NCBI GenBank assembly: GCA_037969235.1
Contig: JBBKXA010000099.1
Location: forward strand, 1 to 9,614
From: TMED27 sp037969235
GTDB lineage: Bacteria > Pseudomonadota > Alphaproteobacteria > Micavibrionales > Micavibrionaceae
DNA: 9,614 bases
Reading direction: 5' to 3'
Position numbers and translations under genes: made by a program
Notes under the pieces: model-generated
The model's input: only the letters and a program-made list of their open reading frames with translations
Database searches by the model: none
What the model was told of the DNA's origin: nothing
Part shown: piece after piece, positions 1 to 6,907 of the stretch
Numbering within the stretch: position 1 is the first letter of the stretch
How the letters are laid out: every line of letters starts with the position of its first letter

Positions 1-281
1 AACGCACCACCGGCTGCCAAACGAATGGCACCATCTTTTAATGGTGTTTGTGTTGGGTTTTCGACATGGTCTTTGATTTTCATGATACCTAAAGTACCAA
101 TCAAAATACCAAACAGATAAGACATAGCCGCCAATAGACCAGGCAAAGAGCCTATAGAAGTGGTCATATTCGAGGCAATTTTGCTGAAGTTATTACCCGC
201 AGCAAAAGCATCAGCAGAACCGCCGATAGTCATTCCAGTGACCATTACGGCACCGAGTTTATAATAATATTTGTTAAGCAT
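1..281 (-). CDS. dotP: DotP/IcmD-like inner-membrane protein of the type IVB secretion system (C-terminus beyond window)
   Basis: Small membrane protein of the Dot/Icm system; its precise biochemical role is not known. I translated it by hand from the ATG at 279-281; 93 codons lie in the window and the frame is open at the left edge. Residues 9-28 form a signal-like hydrophobic segment ending in ADAFAA. Then comes SLPGLLAA, a hydrophobic helix, the charged turn KIKDHVENPTQT (residues about 68-79) and the start of a second helix, IRLAAGGA. This hairpin layout and size match IcmD/DotP (about 130 residues) and R64 TraR. A strong ribosome site, GAGGAG at 288-293, lies 6 bases before the ATG. It follows the dotE-like gene by 73 bases, the same order as icmC-icmD in Legionella. 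It aligns without gaps to the first hairpin of that upstream gene (35 of 49 residues identical), so the two share recent ancestry. The family call is good; the C-terminus is not visible. Confidence 0.82.
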   Translation of the reverse strand, partial: MLNKYYYKLGAVMVTGMTIGGSADAFAAGNNFSKIASNMTTSIGSLPGLLAAMSYLFGILIGTLGIMKIKDHVENPTQTPLKDGAIRLAAGGA

Positions 282-354
282 AGTGTTCTCCTCTACCAAA
301 AGGTTGTTGCTTAGTTTAAAGAAACATTCGCCTTATCATGAATAATTTCATGGT

Positions 355-2109
355 TTAAGTAAATGCTATACCAAATCCCCCAATACCCAATGTGCTTTGA
401 ATCATATTGAGCAAGGGACCCAAATTCACGGCCAGCGCCCCACCTACCAAGTGGGTCATACCAGACATGACTGAGGACTGTTGGTTGCCCTCGGCAACGC
501 CGCGCATGATAAATATACCACGAACGAAGCTGATGAGGCCAACGATAATAACAAATTGTAAAATTGCGGTAATGGTGGAATGCGCCAGATTTTGTTCCGC
601 CGGCGTCATGCCATTCACATACTGCATTGTCGCAAATGCTTTTGTTTGCTGCGAGCCTGTTAAGGTTGATGTGAATGCACGCATAAGTTCATTGTAAGAA
701 ATCAACGCACCACCCACAAGGAAGGTCGTGATAGTTCCGATCCCGCCTGGGCCGCGCGCGCCTTCTTGCGCACTTTTCGTCAATCGCGAAATGCCAATCA
801 TAATAAAAATCATCCCGCCACAAAACGCGAAGAAGCTGAGCACGTTATGAATTGGCCCCATAACATCGCCCATAAAACATACAAGAATTTGATCAAGTCC
901 AAAAAACGCTGCTGGTCCTGGGCCGCCAGCCACGCAGCCTGTCGGATCATTATAGCCGCTTGCCAAAGAACCTGTAACAAGGTTGAAGCCTGTACCAAAT
1001 GGACCAGCAACGGTTACACGCAATGTTTCCACAATAAAGGGAAGTGCAAAGAATGCGCCACCAGCTAGTAATCGAGTTACCCCTTCGGATACTGCAACCT
1101 GTTGCGGATTAAGTACATGATCACGAATTTTAATAATGCCCCATACGCCCAATGCAATACCGAAAATATAAGAAATAGCAGTCAAAAATGCAGGGACCGC
1201 GCCCGTATGAACCATTAATCCACATATACCACGTCCAAGATCGGTCGTCGCCACAACACCCAAAGGCCCTTGAAGGAGACAATCGTCTACGACGCCCACA
1301 GTATAACTTGAGTTAATAATACCAAGGCCGCCCAAAATGCTAGTAACAAGCCCTCCACCACTACCATTAACAGACGTCAACATTGCATTCAAAATAGCCG
1401 GTAATGCGAACAAAGCGCCAGCAACAAGCAAGCGAATAACGCCTTCTTTCAAAGGGTTTTGTTCGGGCGTTTCCACATGGTCTTTAATTTTCAATAAGCC
1501 CTGCACGGCCATTACTATAGCAAGAAGATAGGCCAGCGCCGCAATAAAACCGGGAATGCGCTCAATAGAATTTATGATGTTAGCCAATATAGTATTCACA
1601 TCATTAAGCGCAACACTAACCACCGCCGAAATTGCACCCAAAAATCCAGAAACAGCATTCGCATTTGCACCCGTTCCTAAATCAAGCGCTTGATTGCCTA
1701 TTGTATTGAGTACAGCCTCGTAAACCATGGGAAGAGCGAATAGCGCACCACCAATAATTAAACGAATAAAGCCGACCCTTAACGCAGTTTGCGTCGGATT
1801 TTCAACATGATCTTTAATCTTAAGAATACCCAAAACACCAAGCAACAGCCCGAGAAGATAACAAATGGCAGCAAGAAGACCAGGCAATTCGGCGGCAGAA
1901 GCGACAATATTGTCAGCAATATCGTTAACTTCAGTGGCCGCGAGCGCAGGCAAAATTGGGAATAAAAATAGACATGAAAAAACGGCAATAAAAAACGCAC
2001 GAGCCCTCAAAACAAACAGTGTTGATAGCGTGCGTTTAAAAATAAAAGTTTTTGTGCCCATATATCTATTAGAACATATTTTCGCCACAATGTACAAATA
2101 TTTATACAA
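355..2109 (-). CDS. dotE: Multi-module DotP/DotE fusion: three DotP-like hairpins plus a DotE/IcmC-like domain (584 aa)
   Basis: Polytopic inner-membrane protein placed where dotE/icmC (traQ) is expected, between dotF and dotP. A hydrophobic signal or anchor lies at residues 38-58, ending ALAA. Three hairpins follow at about 61-130, 171-240 and 291-360. Each is helix, charged turn (KIKDHVENP, KIKDHVETP, KIRDHVLNP), helix, ending in GALFALP or GAFFALP. Residues 385-584 carry two more divergent hairpins (turns near 441-455 and 530-548; GGALISYN and GGALAVNLGP), consistent with DotE/IcmC. Cys277/Cys296 and Cys392/Cys411 form two equally spaced pairs in loops predicted to be periplasmic. DotE and DotP homologues elsewhere are separate proteins of about 190 and 130 residues, so this is an expanded fusion. 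The 5' codon is TTG, 5 bases after AGGGG (2115-2119). An in-frame ATG at 2061 would give 568 residues but has no evident ribosome site. The spacing to dotF (30 bases) implies one operon. The repeats are certain; the exact role is inferred. Confidence 0.8.
   Translation of the reverse strand: MYKYLYIVAKICSNRYMGTKTFIFKRTLSTLFVLRARAFFIAVFSCLFLFPILPALAATEVNDIADNIVASAAELPGLLAAICYLLGLLLGVLGILKIKDHVENPTQTALRVGFIRLIIGGALFALPMVYEAVLNTIGNQALDLGTGANANAVSGFLGAISAVVSVALNDVNTILANIINSIERIPGFIAALAYLLAIVMAVQGLLKIKDHVETPEQNPLKEGVIRLLVAGALFALPAILNAMLTSVNGSGGGLVTSILGGLGIINSSYTVGVVDDCLLQGPLGVVATTDLGRGICGLMVHTGAVPAFLTAISYIFGIALGVWGIIKIRDHVLNPQQVAVSEGVTRLLAGGAFFALPFIVETLRVTVAGPFGTGFNLVTGSLASGYNDPTGCVAGGPGPAAFFGLDQILVCFMGDVMGPIHNVLSFFAFCGGMIFIMIGISRLTKSAQEGARGPGGIGTITTFLVGGALISYNELMRAFTSTLTGSQQTKAFATMQYVNGMTPAEQNLAHSTITAILQFVIIVGLISFVRGIFIMRGVAEGNQQSSVMSGMTHLVGGALAVNLGPLLNMIQSTLGIGGFGIAFT
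1030..1929 (-). repeat. Three tandem DotP-like hairpin modules inside the dotE-like gene
   Basis: Three units of about 70 residues recur at intervals of 110 and 120 residues. Over a 49-residue core they align without gaps. Invariant positions include P, A, Y, G, K-I-x-D-H-V-x-x-P-x-Q, G, R-L, G-A and F-A-L-P. In DNA they are visible as diverged copies of an acatg-gtcttt-like string near 62-76, 1470-1485 and 1802-1815. The copies differ at many silent and replacement positions, so the duplication is old and maintained by selection rather than an assembly artefact. Confidence 0.9.
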
Positions 2110-2139
2110 ATACGCCCCTAAAGCATTGAATAATATAAA

Positions 2140-3429
2140 TTATTTTTGTTGAACGATTCCACGTGTTCCGCGCACAACCCATTTACCATTCTCAATTTGA
2201 ATTGAACTGATTTTACCAAGCGCAGTTACAGTATCACCAACTTCTACTGTTCTTAAATCCTGCTGTCCATCCAACGCTAAGCTTGCAACACCTGGACGAG
2301 CCGAACGTAAAGTCCAATTAGAAACCTTATTCGTAACGGGTACTGGTGCTGCTGGTTTGATATTCTTAGGCTTTTCAACAACTTCATCAGCCATTGTAGA
2401 AACTTTAGTATTCTCAATAGCTGTAACAGGTTGCACTTTTTCTACAGGTTGCGAACGCGCAGTTTTTAACTGATCTTCCAAAGATTGAATTTGGCTTTTT
2501 AGTGATTCAATCTGATCTTCTGCAACATTAAGTTTTTTAACAGCAGCGGCTTCGCTCGATTGCGCTTCTTTTATTTCTTCTTGATAGGCGACAGCTTCTT
2601 CGTTAAGCGCGGAAGAATCAACCACAGGTAATGGTTCTTGTGCTTCATCGACAAAAGACGATGTGTCCTCTGAAGGTGTGGGCGGAATAAATTCTTCCGT
2701 GGTTTCAATTTTAGTTGGGCTATCTAGCGCAATATTTTGTTGAGGTTCTTGAACATCAATGTCATCAAGCAAAGGTAAAATCTCTGTTTCCGCAGTATCA
2801 TTGCTAAGGCCATCTAATTCAAAGTCGAGATCGGCAAGTTCAACATTATTGTCAACAGATTCAAAGTCAGGCAAAGGCGTAAGCGTAGCATCTTGATCAG
2901 CAATATCAGTTAAATTGTTCTCAAATCCAATTTCGTCATTGCCCATAGAATCAGATTCTAAATCCGAAATAGGGGTGGGCATTGGTGGCAATGAAGCTTC
3001 ACCGTTAAGTGCAAAAGTAGCATCTTGATCATCATTGAAATCCACAATATTATTTTCTGACATGTCTGCGCCCACAGGTGCAGGAGGTGAGGATGAAAAT
3101 AGTTTAGTAGCAGCAAAGCCACCGCCACCAATAAGCAAAACGGCTATTAAAATAGTAGTCATATGCTTTTTCAAAAAACTTTTTTCTACGCCATCATCGT
3201 CTGACATCATAGCCATATCAATGCCATCATTAGAAAAATCATCATCAAAATCATCAGACGGCGCTTCAGACTTAACAACATTGTCCGCCGTACTATCAAC
3301 GATTAATGGCGAGCTGCCATCGTCAATCGCTTCATCGACCTCATCTAAAGATGCATCATCGAAGTCATCAAAATCATCAAAGTCGTCAAAATCATCAAAA
3401 TCATCATTGTTGTTTTTATCATCAATCAT
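2140..3429 (-). CDS. dotF: DotF/IcmG-like bitopic inner-membrane protein of the type IVB secretion system
   Basis: DotF/IcmG (TraP in R64) is a single-pass inner-membrane protein associated with the Dot/Icm core complex. Residues 1-85 are a very acidic cytoplasmic tail with (DDF)5-DD at 9-25. A transmembrane helix lies at about 90-108, after the basic FLKKHM. An acidic low-complexity periplasmic stretch runs to about 275. A heptad-like coiled coil follows at about 280-325 (KLNVAEDQIESLKSQIQSLE). The C-terminus (371-427) is a small folded domain with NWTLRSARPG, a VEVGDTV turn and GKWVVRGTRGIV. Tail, helix, coiled coil and small C-terminal domain, together with a position directly after dotG, support DotF. 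At 429 residues it is longer than Legionella IcmG (about 270), mostly through the acidic linker. The ATG at 3429 has AAGGT (3437-3441) 7 bases upstream. Sequence similarity is concentrated in the last 60 residues, so the name rests partly on synteny. Confidence 0.75.
   Translation of the reverse strand: MIDDKNNNDDFDDFDDFDDFDDFDDASLDEVDEAIDDGSSPLIVDSTADNVVKSEAPSDDFDDDFSNDGIDMAMMSDDDGVEKSFLKKHMTTILIAVLLIGGGGFAATKLFSSSPPAPVGADMSENNIVDFNDDQDATFALNGEASLPPMPTPISDLESDSMGNDEIGFENNLTDIADQDATLTPLPDFESVDNNVELADLDFELDGLSNDTAETEILPLLDDIDVQEPQQNIALDSPTKIETTEEFIPPTPSEDTSSFVDEAQEPLPVVDSSALNEEAVAYQEEIKEAQSSEAAAVKKLNVAEDQIESLKSQIQSLEDQLKTARSQPVEKVQPVTAIENTKVSTMADEVVEKPKNIKPAAPVPVTNKVSNWTLRSARPGVASLALDGQQDLRTVEVGDTVTALGKISSIQIENGKWVVRGTRGIVQQK
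3355..3405 (-). repeat. In-frame 9-bp tandem repeat encoding (Asp-Asp-Phe)n
   Basis: Five DDF triplets plus a final DD occupy residues 9-25 of the DotF-like protein. The DNA is a nine-base repeat (tcatcaaaa on the plus strand) with third-position differences such as GAT/GAC and TTT/TTC. Because the unit is a multiple of three, copy-number change would lengthen or shorten the cytoplasmic tail without breaking the frame. Confidence 0.9.
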
Positions 3430-3459
3430 CGAAAGTACCTTTTGCTTGAGTATGTAAAT

Positions 3460-4764
3460 TTATGGGGTTCTTGGCATGTCTATAGGAACAGTAAACGCCG
3501 CTTGATTGTTTTCTATATTTACATCCCGAATAACGGGCTCAAGAAAAAGTATTCCAAGTGGCGTACCAGCAGCAATTCGGACTAAAACTTCAGTATCATT
3601 AGCTATTTCATCAATAATCGTTCGCACTTCTTGCCCCGCCTCGGCAATACCCGCCGCGACTTCTTGCTTCGCATCTAAGGCCTGACTCTCACTTATTACT
3701 GTATCGCCCTGCACAGTAACTGTATTCGTATCTGTCTCAGCAATCGCATCAGCTATACCACCAACAAAAGCCGCTGCCGCAGGCAAAATTACACGTTTAA
3801 AATAACGATGGTCTACTTCAGTGGCCAACCCTGGCAAAGTAGTGGCCGGATCAAGGGCGATGGCATCAATACTAAAGCTTTCTTCTTCGAAAACTATAGT
3901 GTCAAAATTCAGCGTCAGCAATTCGTTACTTTCTACAAAAGAGCCCAATATACGACTGCCTTTTAATGGTCCAGACATAACTTGCGCCAATACAGGACCA
4001 GGAACATCAGTATTAGCCTCAATCAATAATTGAGCATAAGCAATTTTACCAGCAGGCAACAGTAATTCTCCCACACTTTTTTCTTCAATTAAGCCGTTCT
4101 TCGTGATTTCCTCATTAAGCTCTTCCTCGCGAGCGGCAGCTAAATTTGCAAGAAAATCAGGCTCTGTTAAAACCATGCTAGACAACTTTACCTCTGGCTT
4201 TGCTTCAAGAATGGAGGCCATTTGCTCACTTAAGGATTCAGAAATCTCCGTGACCGTCTTTGAAGGCAGAGCTTCTTGGCTGACATCCTCATCCTTAATT
4301 AAAGCCTGACTTTGCTCTAATTCTCTTTTAAGACGCTCTTCTTGAAGACGGCGCCATCTTTGCAAAGGATCTTCAGCATCTGGGGATTCTTCTGGCAACG
4401 AAACTATACTTACTGGCGGCTCGATAGGAACTGGCAGAGAACTGGTGCCATCACTGAAGGCGCGCTCCACGTCTTCCTCGTTTACCTGTTCGACGGCCTC
4501 AATATAAGCTTGCGGCGCCTCACTCGTTCCAGGAATGCTTGATATTTCCGAATTTGTACCAATTTCAGAAAGTTCCACGGGATCGCTTCCACCGCCAAAA
4601 AGCATCAAAAGACCAAATATAACCACTGCAATTCCAACGATAACACCGATTTTGAACAATGCGTTATTACGCCACAAATCTCCAAGCGTGCCTTCGCTTT
4701 TAGCAAAATCGTCAAAAGAATTATCCAGATCTAAATCGTCGTTATCGAGATCATCACTCATCAT
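3460..4764 (-). CDS. dotG: DotG/IcmE, VirB10-like core-channel protein (compact form)
   Basis: DotG/IcmE (TraO in R64) is the VirB10/TrbI-related protein that spans from the inner membrane to the outer-membrane core complex. An acidic cytoplasmic tail (residues 1-30, with DLDLDNSFDDF) precedes a transmembrane helix at about 37-57. A periplasmic linker with a charged helix follows (about 133-155, LQRWRRLQEERLKRELEQ). The conserved C-terminal domain spans about 230-434: LLLPAGKIAYAQLLIEANTD, PGPVLAQVMSGPLKGSRILG, then YFKRVILPAAAAFVGGIADA and a final AGTPLGILFLEPV. The helical stretch at 322-390 fits the VirB10 antenna region. At 434 residues it matches the short R64 TraO type and lacks the long pentapeptide-repeat region of Legionella DotG (about 1050). 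It overlaps the end of dotH by 11 bases and has AGGGGA (4770-4775) 5 bases before the ATG, implying translational coupling. Two ATGs are adjacent; the first was chosen. Confidence 0.93.
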   Translation of the reverse strand: MMSDDLDNDDLDLDNSFDDFAKSEGTLGDLWRNNALFKIGVIVGIAVVIFGLLMLFGGGSDPVELSEIGTNSEISSIPGTSEAPQAYIEAVEQVNEEDVERAFSDGTSSLPVPIEPPVSIVSLPEESPDAEDPLQRWRRLQEERLKRELEQSQALIKDEDVSQEALPSKTVTEISESLSEQMASILEAKPEVKLSSMVLTEPDFLANLAAAREEELNEEITKNGLIEEKSVGELLLPAGKIAYAQLLIEANTDVPGPVLAQVMSGPLKGSRILGSFVESNELLTLNFDTIVFEEESFSIDAIALDPATTLPGLATEVDHRYFKRVILPAAAAFVGGIADAIAETDTNTVTVQGDTVISESQALDAKQEVAAGIAEAGQEVRTIIDEIANDTEVLVRIAAGTPLGILFLEPVIRDVNIENNQAAFTVPIDMPRTP

Positions 4765-5848
4765 ATATGTCCCCTAAAACATTCGCACGGCGAGATAGTT
4801 TTGCCCGCGCCATTCGACCCTTATTAGATAACAACAAAACAGGCGTATCATTGATTTGATAAACCTTAGTGCCGTCAGAAGAGGCGGCTGATTGGCTCCA
4901 AGCAGGAGAAAGCATGGTTAAAGGCGTACGCACAAATATCTGGTCATTGATCTTATACGCAGAAGTGCGCCCGTCCAAGCCAGATACGTTTAAGCGTTCG
5001 GCACCTTCTGGAATTATACCCTCTAACATGGAAGAAAGCTCTCCACTACCTGCGGCTGTTTGAATACCTGTCTCAATAAGCGGCGCTTTAGCAAAAGGAC
5101 CGTAATCAGAAATAACCGCGTCAAAACGGTAATGTACAATTTCACGGTTGGTTTCAAGTGTGATAATAACCGGTGTACGCATCCCCGTTAAAGTAATCGA
5201 CATATTCCCATACGCAAATTCTGATTGCGGAGAAATGCGAAACATATGCGTAAAAGCCTCTTCTTCGCTGCCTTTGGACGTCTCTATAACTTCAAAATTT
5301 CCCGCCCAGCTTATATCTTGAACAGGCCAAGGTGCGCCCGTAGTGTCGGAAAACGTAACAGTGGTAATATGTCCGTAAGCTAACTTTATGACCGCCGGTT
5401 TAACGCCTGGCTCTAAGCTAATGTTCTGCACTACAACTTCAGGTTTAGGATTGGGGTAGACGGGTGTTTCCACGGATTCTTGTGTGCGATCAAAACGCTC
5501 AAGCAATGTTCTTATTTCCTCCGGGCGCAACGGAAGCAAACCTTCCAATGCGGCATCGTAAGCTGTTGTCCGCTCGCGCTCTAACACATCCTCTTTGGAT
5601 TCTTCATATTCAATAGATGTCAGTGTGTTTTCTTCATTGCCGAAAGCAAAGTCTGGCCCTATATTCGGCAATGCGTCATTTTGTGATTCAGCGGGCTTTG
5701 CGGGCTCTTTCGGCTCTTTATTAAAGCCGGGCAAAGAGGGCAAAGAGGGCAGAGAAGGTAATTGCGCATATGCAAACTGATCTTGGCCATAGCCAAAAGC
5801 AACAACCAGAACACACAATAAAAATTTCAATACATTTCTAAAATTCAT
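4754..5848 (-). CDS. dotH: DotH/IcmK, core-complex protein of the type IVB secretion system
   Basis: DotH/IcmK (TraN in R64) is an exported protein that joins the outer-membrane core complex with DotC, DotD, DotF and DotG. A signal peptide covers residues 1-28 (hydrophobic 8-19, cleavage likely after AYA). The mature N-terminus is a Leu-Pro repeat, LPSLPSLPSLPGF (30-42), followed by a Pro/Lys/Glu linker. The family core begins near LRPEEIRTLLERFDRTQ (107-123) and includes ISLEPGVKPAVIKLAYGH (143-160), VTFSDTTGAPWPVQDISWAG (164-183) and a beta-rich C-terminal half. This pattern and the length (364, against about 360 in Legionella) make the call firm. The ATG at 5848 has no clear Shine-Dalgarno sequence. 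It is separated from dotI by 147 bases, unlike the tight spacing downstream, and it overlaps dotG by 11 bases. DotH is not itself a lipoprotein, and no convincing lipobox is seen. Confidence 0.93.
   Translation of the reverse strand: MNFRNVLKFLLCVLVVAFGYGQDQFAYAQLPSLPSLPSLPGFNKEPKEPAKPAESQNDALPNIGPDFAFGNEENTLTSIEYEESKEDVLERERTTAYDAALEGLLPLRPEEIRTLLERFDRTQESVETPVYPNPKPEVVVQNISLEPGVKPAVIKLAYGHITTVTFSDTTGAPWPVQDISWAGNFEVIETSKGSEEEAFTHMFRISPQSEFAYGNMSITLTGMRTPVIITLETNREIVHYRFDAVISDYGPFAKAPLIETGIQTAAGSGELSSMLEGIIPEGAERLNVSGLDGRTSAYKINDQIFVRTPLTMLSPAWSQSAASSDGTKVYQINDTPVLLLSNKGRMARAKLSRRANVLGDIYDE
4770..4775 (-). promoter_or_regulatory. Ribosome binding site of dotG inside the dotH coding sequence
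   Basis: AGGGGA on the minus strand lies 5 bases before the dotG ATG and within the last codons of dotH. Together with the 11-base overlap it suggests that translation of the two core proteins is coupled. Confidence 0.7.
5729..5761 (-). repeat. 9-bp tandem repeat encoding Leu-Pro-Ser units in mature DotH
   Basis: Residues 30-42 of DotH read LPSLPSLPSLPGF. On the plus strand the DNA shows repeated gggcaaaga-like nine-base units. The repeat sits just after the predicted signal cleavage site and resembles the PPIPGLP motif of the two plus-strand proteins. Confidence 0.8.
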
Positions 5849-5898
5849 GAATGCAAATCTAACATAAAAAACAACAACACCTCATTTAAGTTTAAACA

Positions 5899-5926
5899 TA
5901 TATAGTATCTGTGTCATCAATGCAAA
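5899..5926 (-). promoter_or_regulatory. Possible sigma70-type promoter upstream of dotH
   Basis: On the minus strand TTTGCA (5921-5926) and TATATA (5899-5904) are separated by 16 bases within the AT-rich gap between dotI and dotH. The match is only moderate and AT-rich DNA gives such matches by chance. It is listed because this is the only long gap inside the secretion gene cluster. Confidence 0.3.
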
Positions 5927-5995
5927 GTGCATATATACACACAGTATTTTATTTTAAATATGAGATGGCCTCCCTTGGTTTAAATAACTAAAATT

Positions 5996-6691
5996 CTATC
6001 GAGCCTGTGCGACCCATTGCTCAATACCCACACCATTAGGGCTCTCAAGGCGCGGAACCCTTACGATAACGATGGTAACCAGTAACTTATCAGTACGACT
6101 GCGTGACCCAGATTGGTATGTCAAAATAAGTGGAAGCTGAACTTGCCATTGGTAGCGCCCTGCAACAAGGCCTTCTGAAACAACAATTGGCGCACCTTCA
6201 GGCGCCGCGGTCACAACTTGCTGATTCGCCTCAACCATCTCAATGATGCGCGATCTTTGTAAGGCACCCGTAAAGCTTTCCCAACCGCGACGAGTAAAGT
6301 TACGCGATGATTCCTGCAAACGTCGGCGATAATCATTAAATCCGAAAGTCATCACTTCTGTTGACGCCTGTGCAACCCATGACATTAATGCTGGCGTACT
6401 TAAGTTTGGCTCGTTCAAAGGCACCATTGGCACCAAACGCCCGTCTTCTGTAGTTGCAAAATAACGATTTTCTGGCTGGTTGACCTGCACAACAAAATAC
6501 ATTGCGCCAATAAGTCCGAGGATTACAACCCCTTGAATAATGCTTAAACGAAGCAGGCTTCGATATCCATCACGATAAAATTCATTACGGACTACAACCT
6601 TGCCTAATCCGCTTACATCTTGTTCTTCAGAACCAGCGGGAGTTACAGGCATATTTTTTTGTTTGGATTTATTTAAAGCCATGAGCGCCAC
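5996..6691 (-). CDS. dotI: DotI/IcmL, inner-membrane protein of the type IVB secretion system
   Basis: DotI/IcmL (TraM in R64) is a bitopic inner-membrane protein whose periplasmic domain has a VirB8-like fold and assembles into rings. Residues 1-47 are cytoplasmic (VVVRNEFYRDGYRSLLRL is the typical entry to the membrane). A transmembrane helix lies at about 48-68. The periplasmic part contains NRYFATTEDGRLVPMVPLNE (75-94), WVAQASTEVMTFGFNDYRRR (105-124) and a beta-rich end with QWQVQLPLILTYQSGS. These are family hallmarks, and the length fits (about 210 in Legionella). The 5' codon at 6691 is GTG. An in-frame ATG at 6682 gives 228 residues and may be the true start, since neither has a clear Shine-Dalgarno sequence. 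It is the first gene of the cluster in this window, and dotK/dotJ-like genes are not seen upstream. Confidence 0.93.
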   Translation of the reverse strand: MALMALNKSKQKNMPVTPAGSEEQDVSGLGKVVVRNEFYRDGYRSLLRLSIIQGVVILGLIGAMYFVVQVNQPENRYFATTEDGRLVPMVPLNEPNLSTPALMSWVAQASTEVMTFGFNDYRRRLQESSRNFTRRGWESFTGALQRSRIIEMVEANQQVVTAAPEGAPIVVSEGLVAGRYQWQVQLPLILTYQSGSRSRTDKLLVTIVIVRVPRLESPNGVGIEQWVAQAR

Positions 6692-6753
6692 ATTATTTTA
6701 AGAAAACATAAATCCATTTTGGATGAAAAAAAACTATTTTACAACCCATCAGG

Positions 6754-6782
6754 TTAATATTCCACGCTTTAATGATTTTGAA
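6754..6782 (-). promoter_or_regulatory. Possible promoter for the dotI-to-dotP cluster
   Basis: On the minus strand TTCAAA (6777-6782) and TATTAA (6754-6759) are 17 bases apart, each matching four of six sigma70 consensus positions. The site is about 60 bases before the dotI start. Confidence 0.3.
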
Positions 6783-6856
6783 ACGTGCCTTTTGCTGAAT
6801 TCTTATGCTACAATATGAAAGAGTTGGTGTTTTTAAGCATCACAAACGGCTTGAGA

Positions 6857-6862
6857 TATAAT
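6857..6862 (+). promoter_or_regulatory. Possible -10 element for the plus-strand operon
   Basis: A perfect TATAAT lies 45 bases before the ATG at 6908, but no good -35 element sits 16-18 bases upstream. An alternative is an extended -10, TGcTACAAT, at 6806-6814. The region is AT-rich, so this is a weak call. Confidence 0.3.
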
Positions 6863-6907
6863 AATATCAACGAGCGATCGAATTAATGACGAGGGGCGAG
6901 ACGGCTG

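Larger units (their letters stand above)
6692..6907. promoter_or_regulatory. Divergent intergenic region between dotI and the plus-strand exported-protein operon
   Basis: This 216-base AT-rich interval must hold promoters for both directions and shows no credible gene. It contains a small perfect inverted repeat, ATCCA-TTT-TGGAT (6712-6724), near the dotI start. An imperfect one, CACG...CGTG, spans about 6762-6787. Either could be an operator, but both are short. Confidence 0.6.

Noticed and set aside
337..352. Inverted repeat CATGAA-TAAT-TTCATG just after the dotE-like stop
   Set aside because: The stem is only 6 bp, AT-rich and not followed by a T run on the minus strand, so it is not supported as a terminator; dotP with its strong ribosome site follows directly.
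766..1068. Plus-strand frame of 100 codons with several Cys and His
   Set aside because: Lies wholly opposite the conserved DotE-like domain and hairpin 3; no recognisable family and no start signal.
3355..3405. Short tandem repeats as a possible CRISPR or satellite array
   Set aside because: Nine-base units without spacers, in frame and encoding DDF; a coding repeat.
3035..3457. 140-codon plus-strand frame rich in Ser-Ser-Lys
   Set aside because: It is the antisense reading of the Asp/Phe-rich dotF start; the composition comes from the nine-base repeat and there is no domain or ribosome site.
4754..5848. DotH as a lipoprotein because of Cys12 in the signal region
   Set aside because: Cys12 lies inside the hydrophobic core without a proper lipobox, and the AYA/Q cleavage site is better placed.
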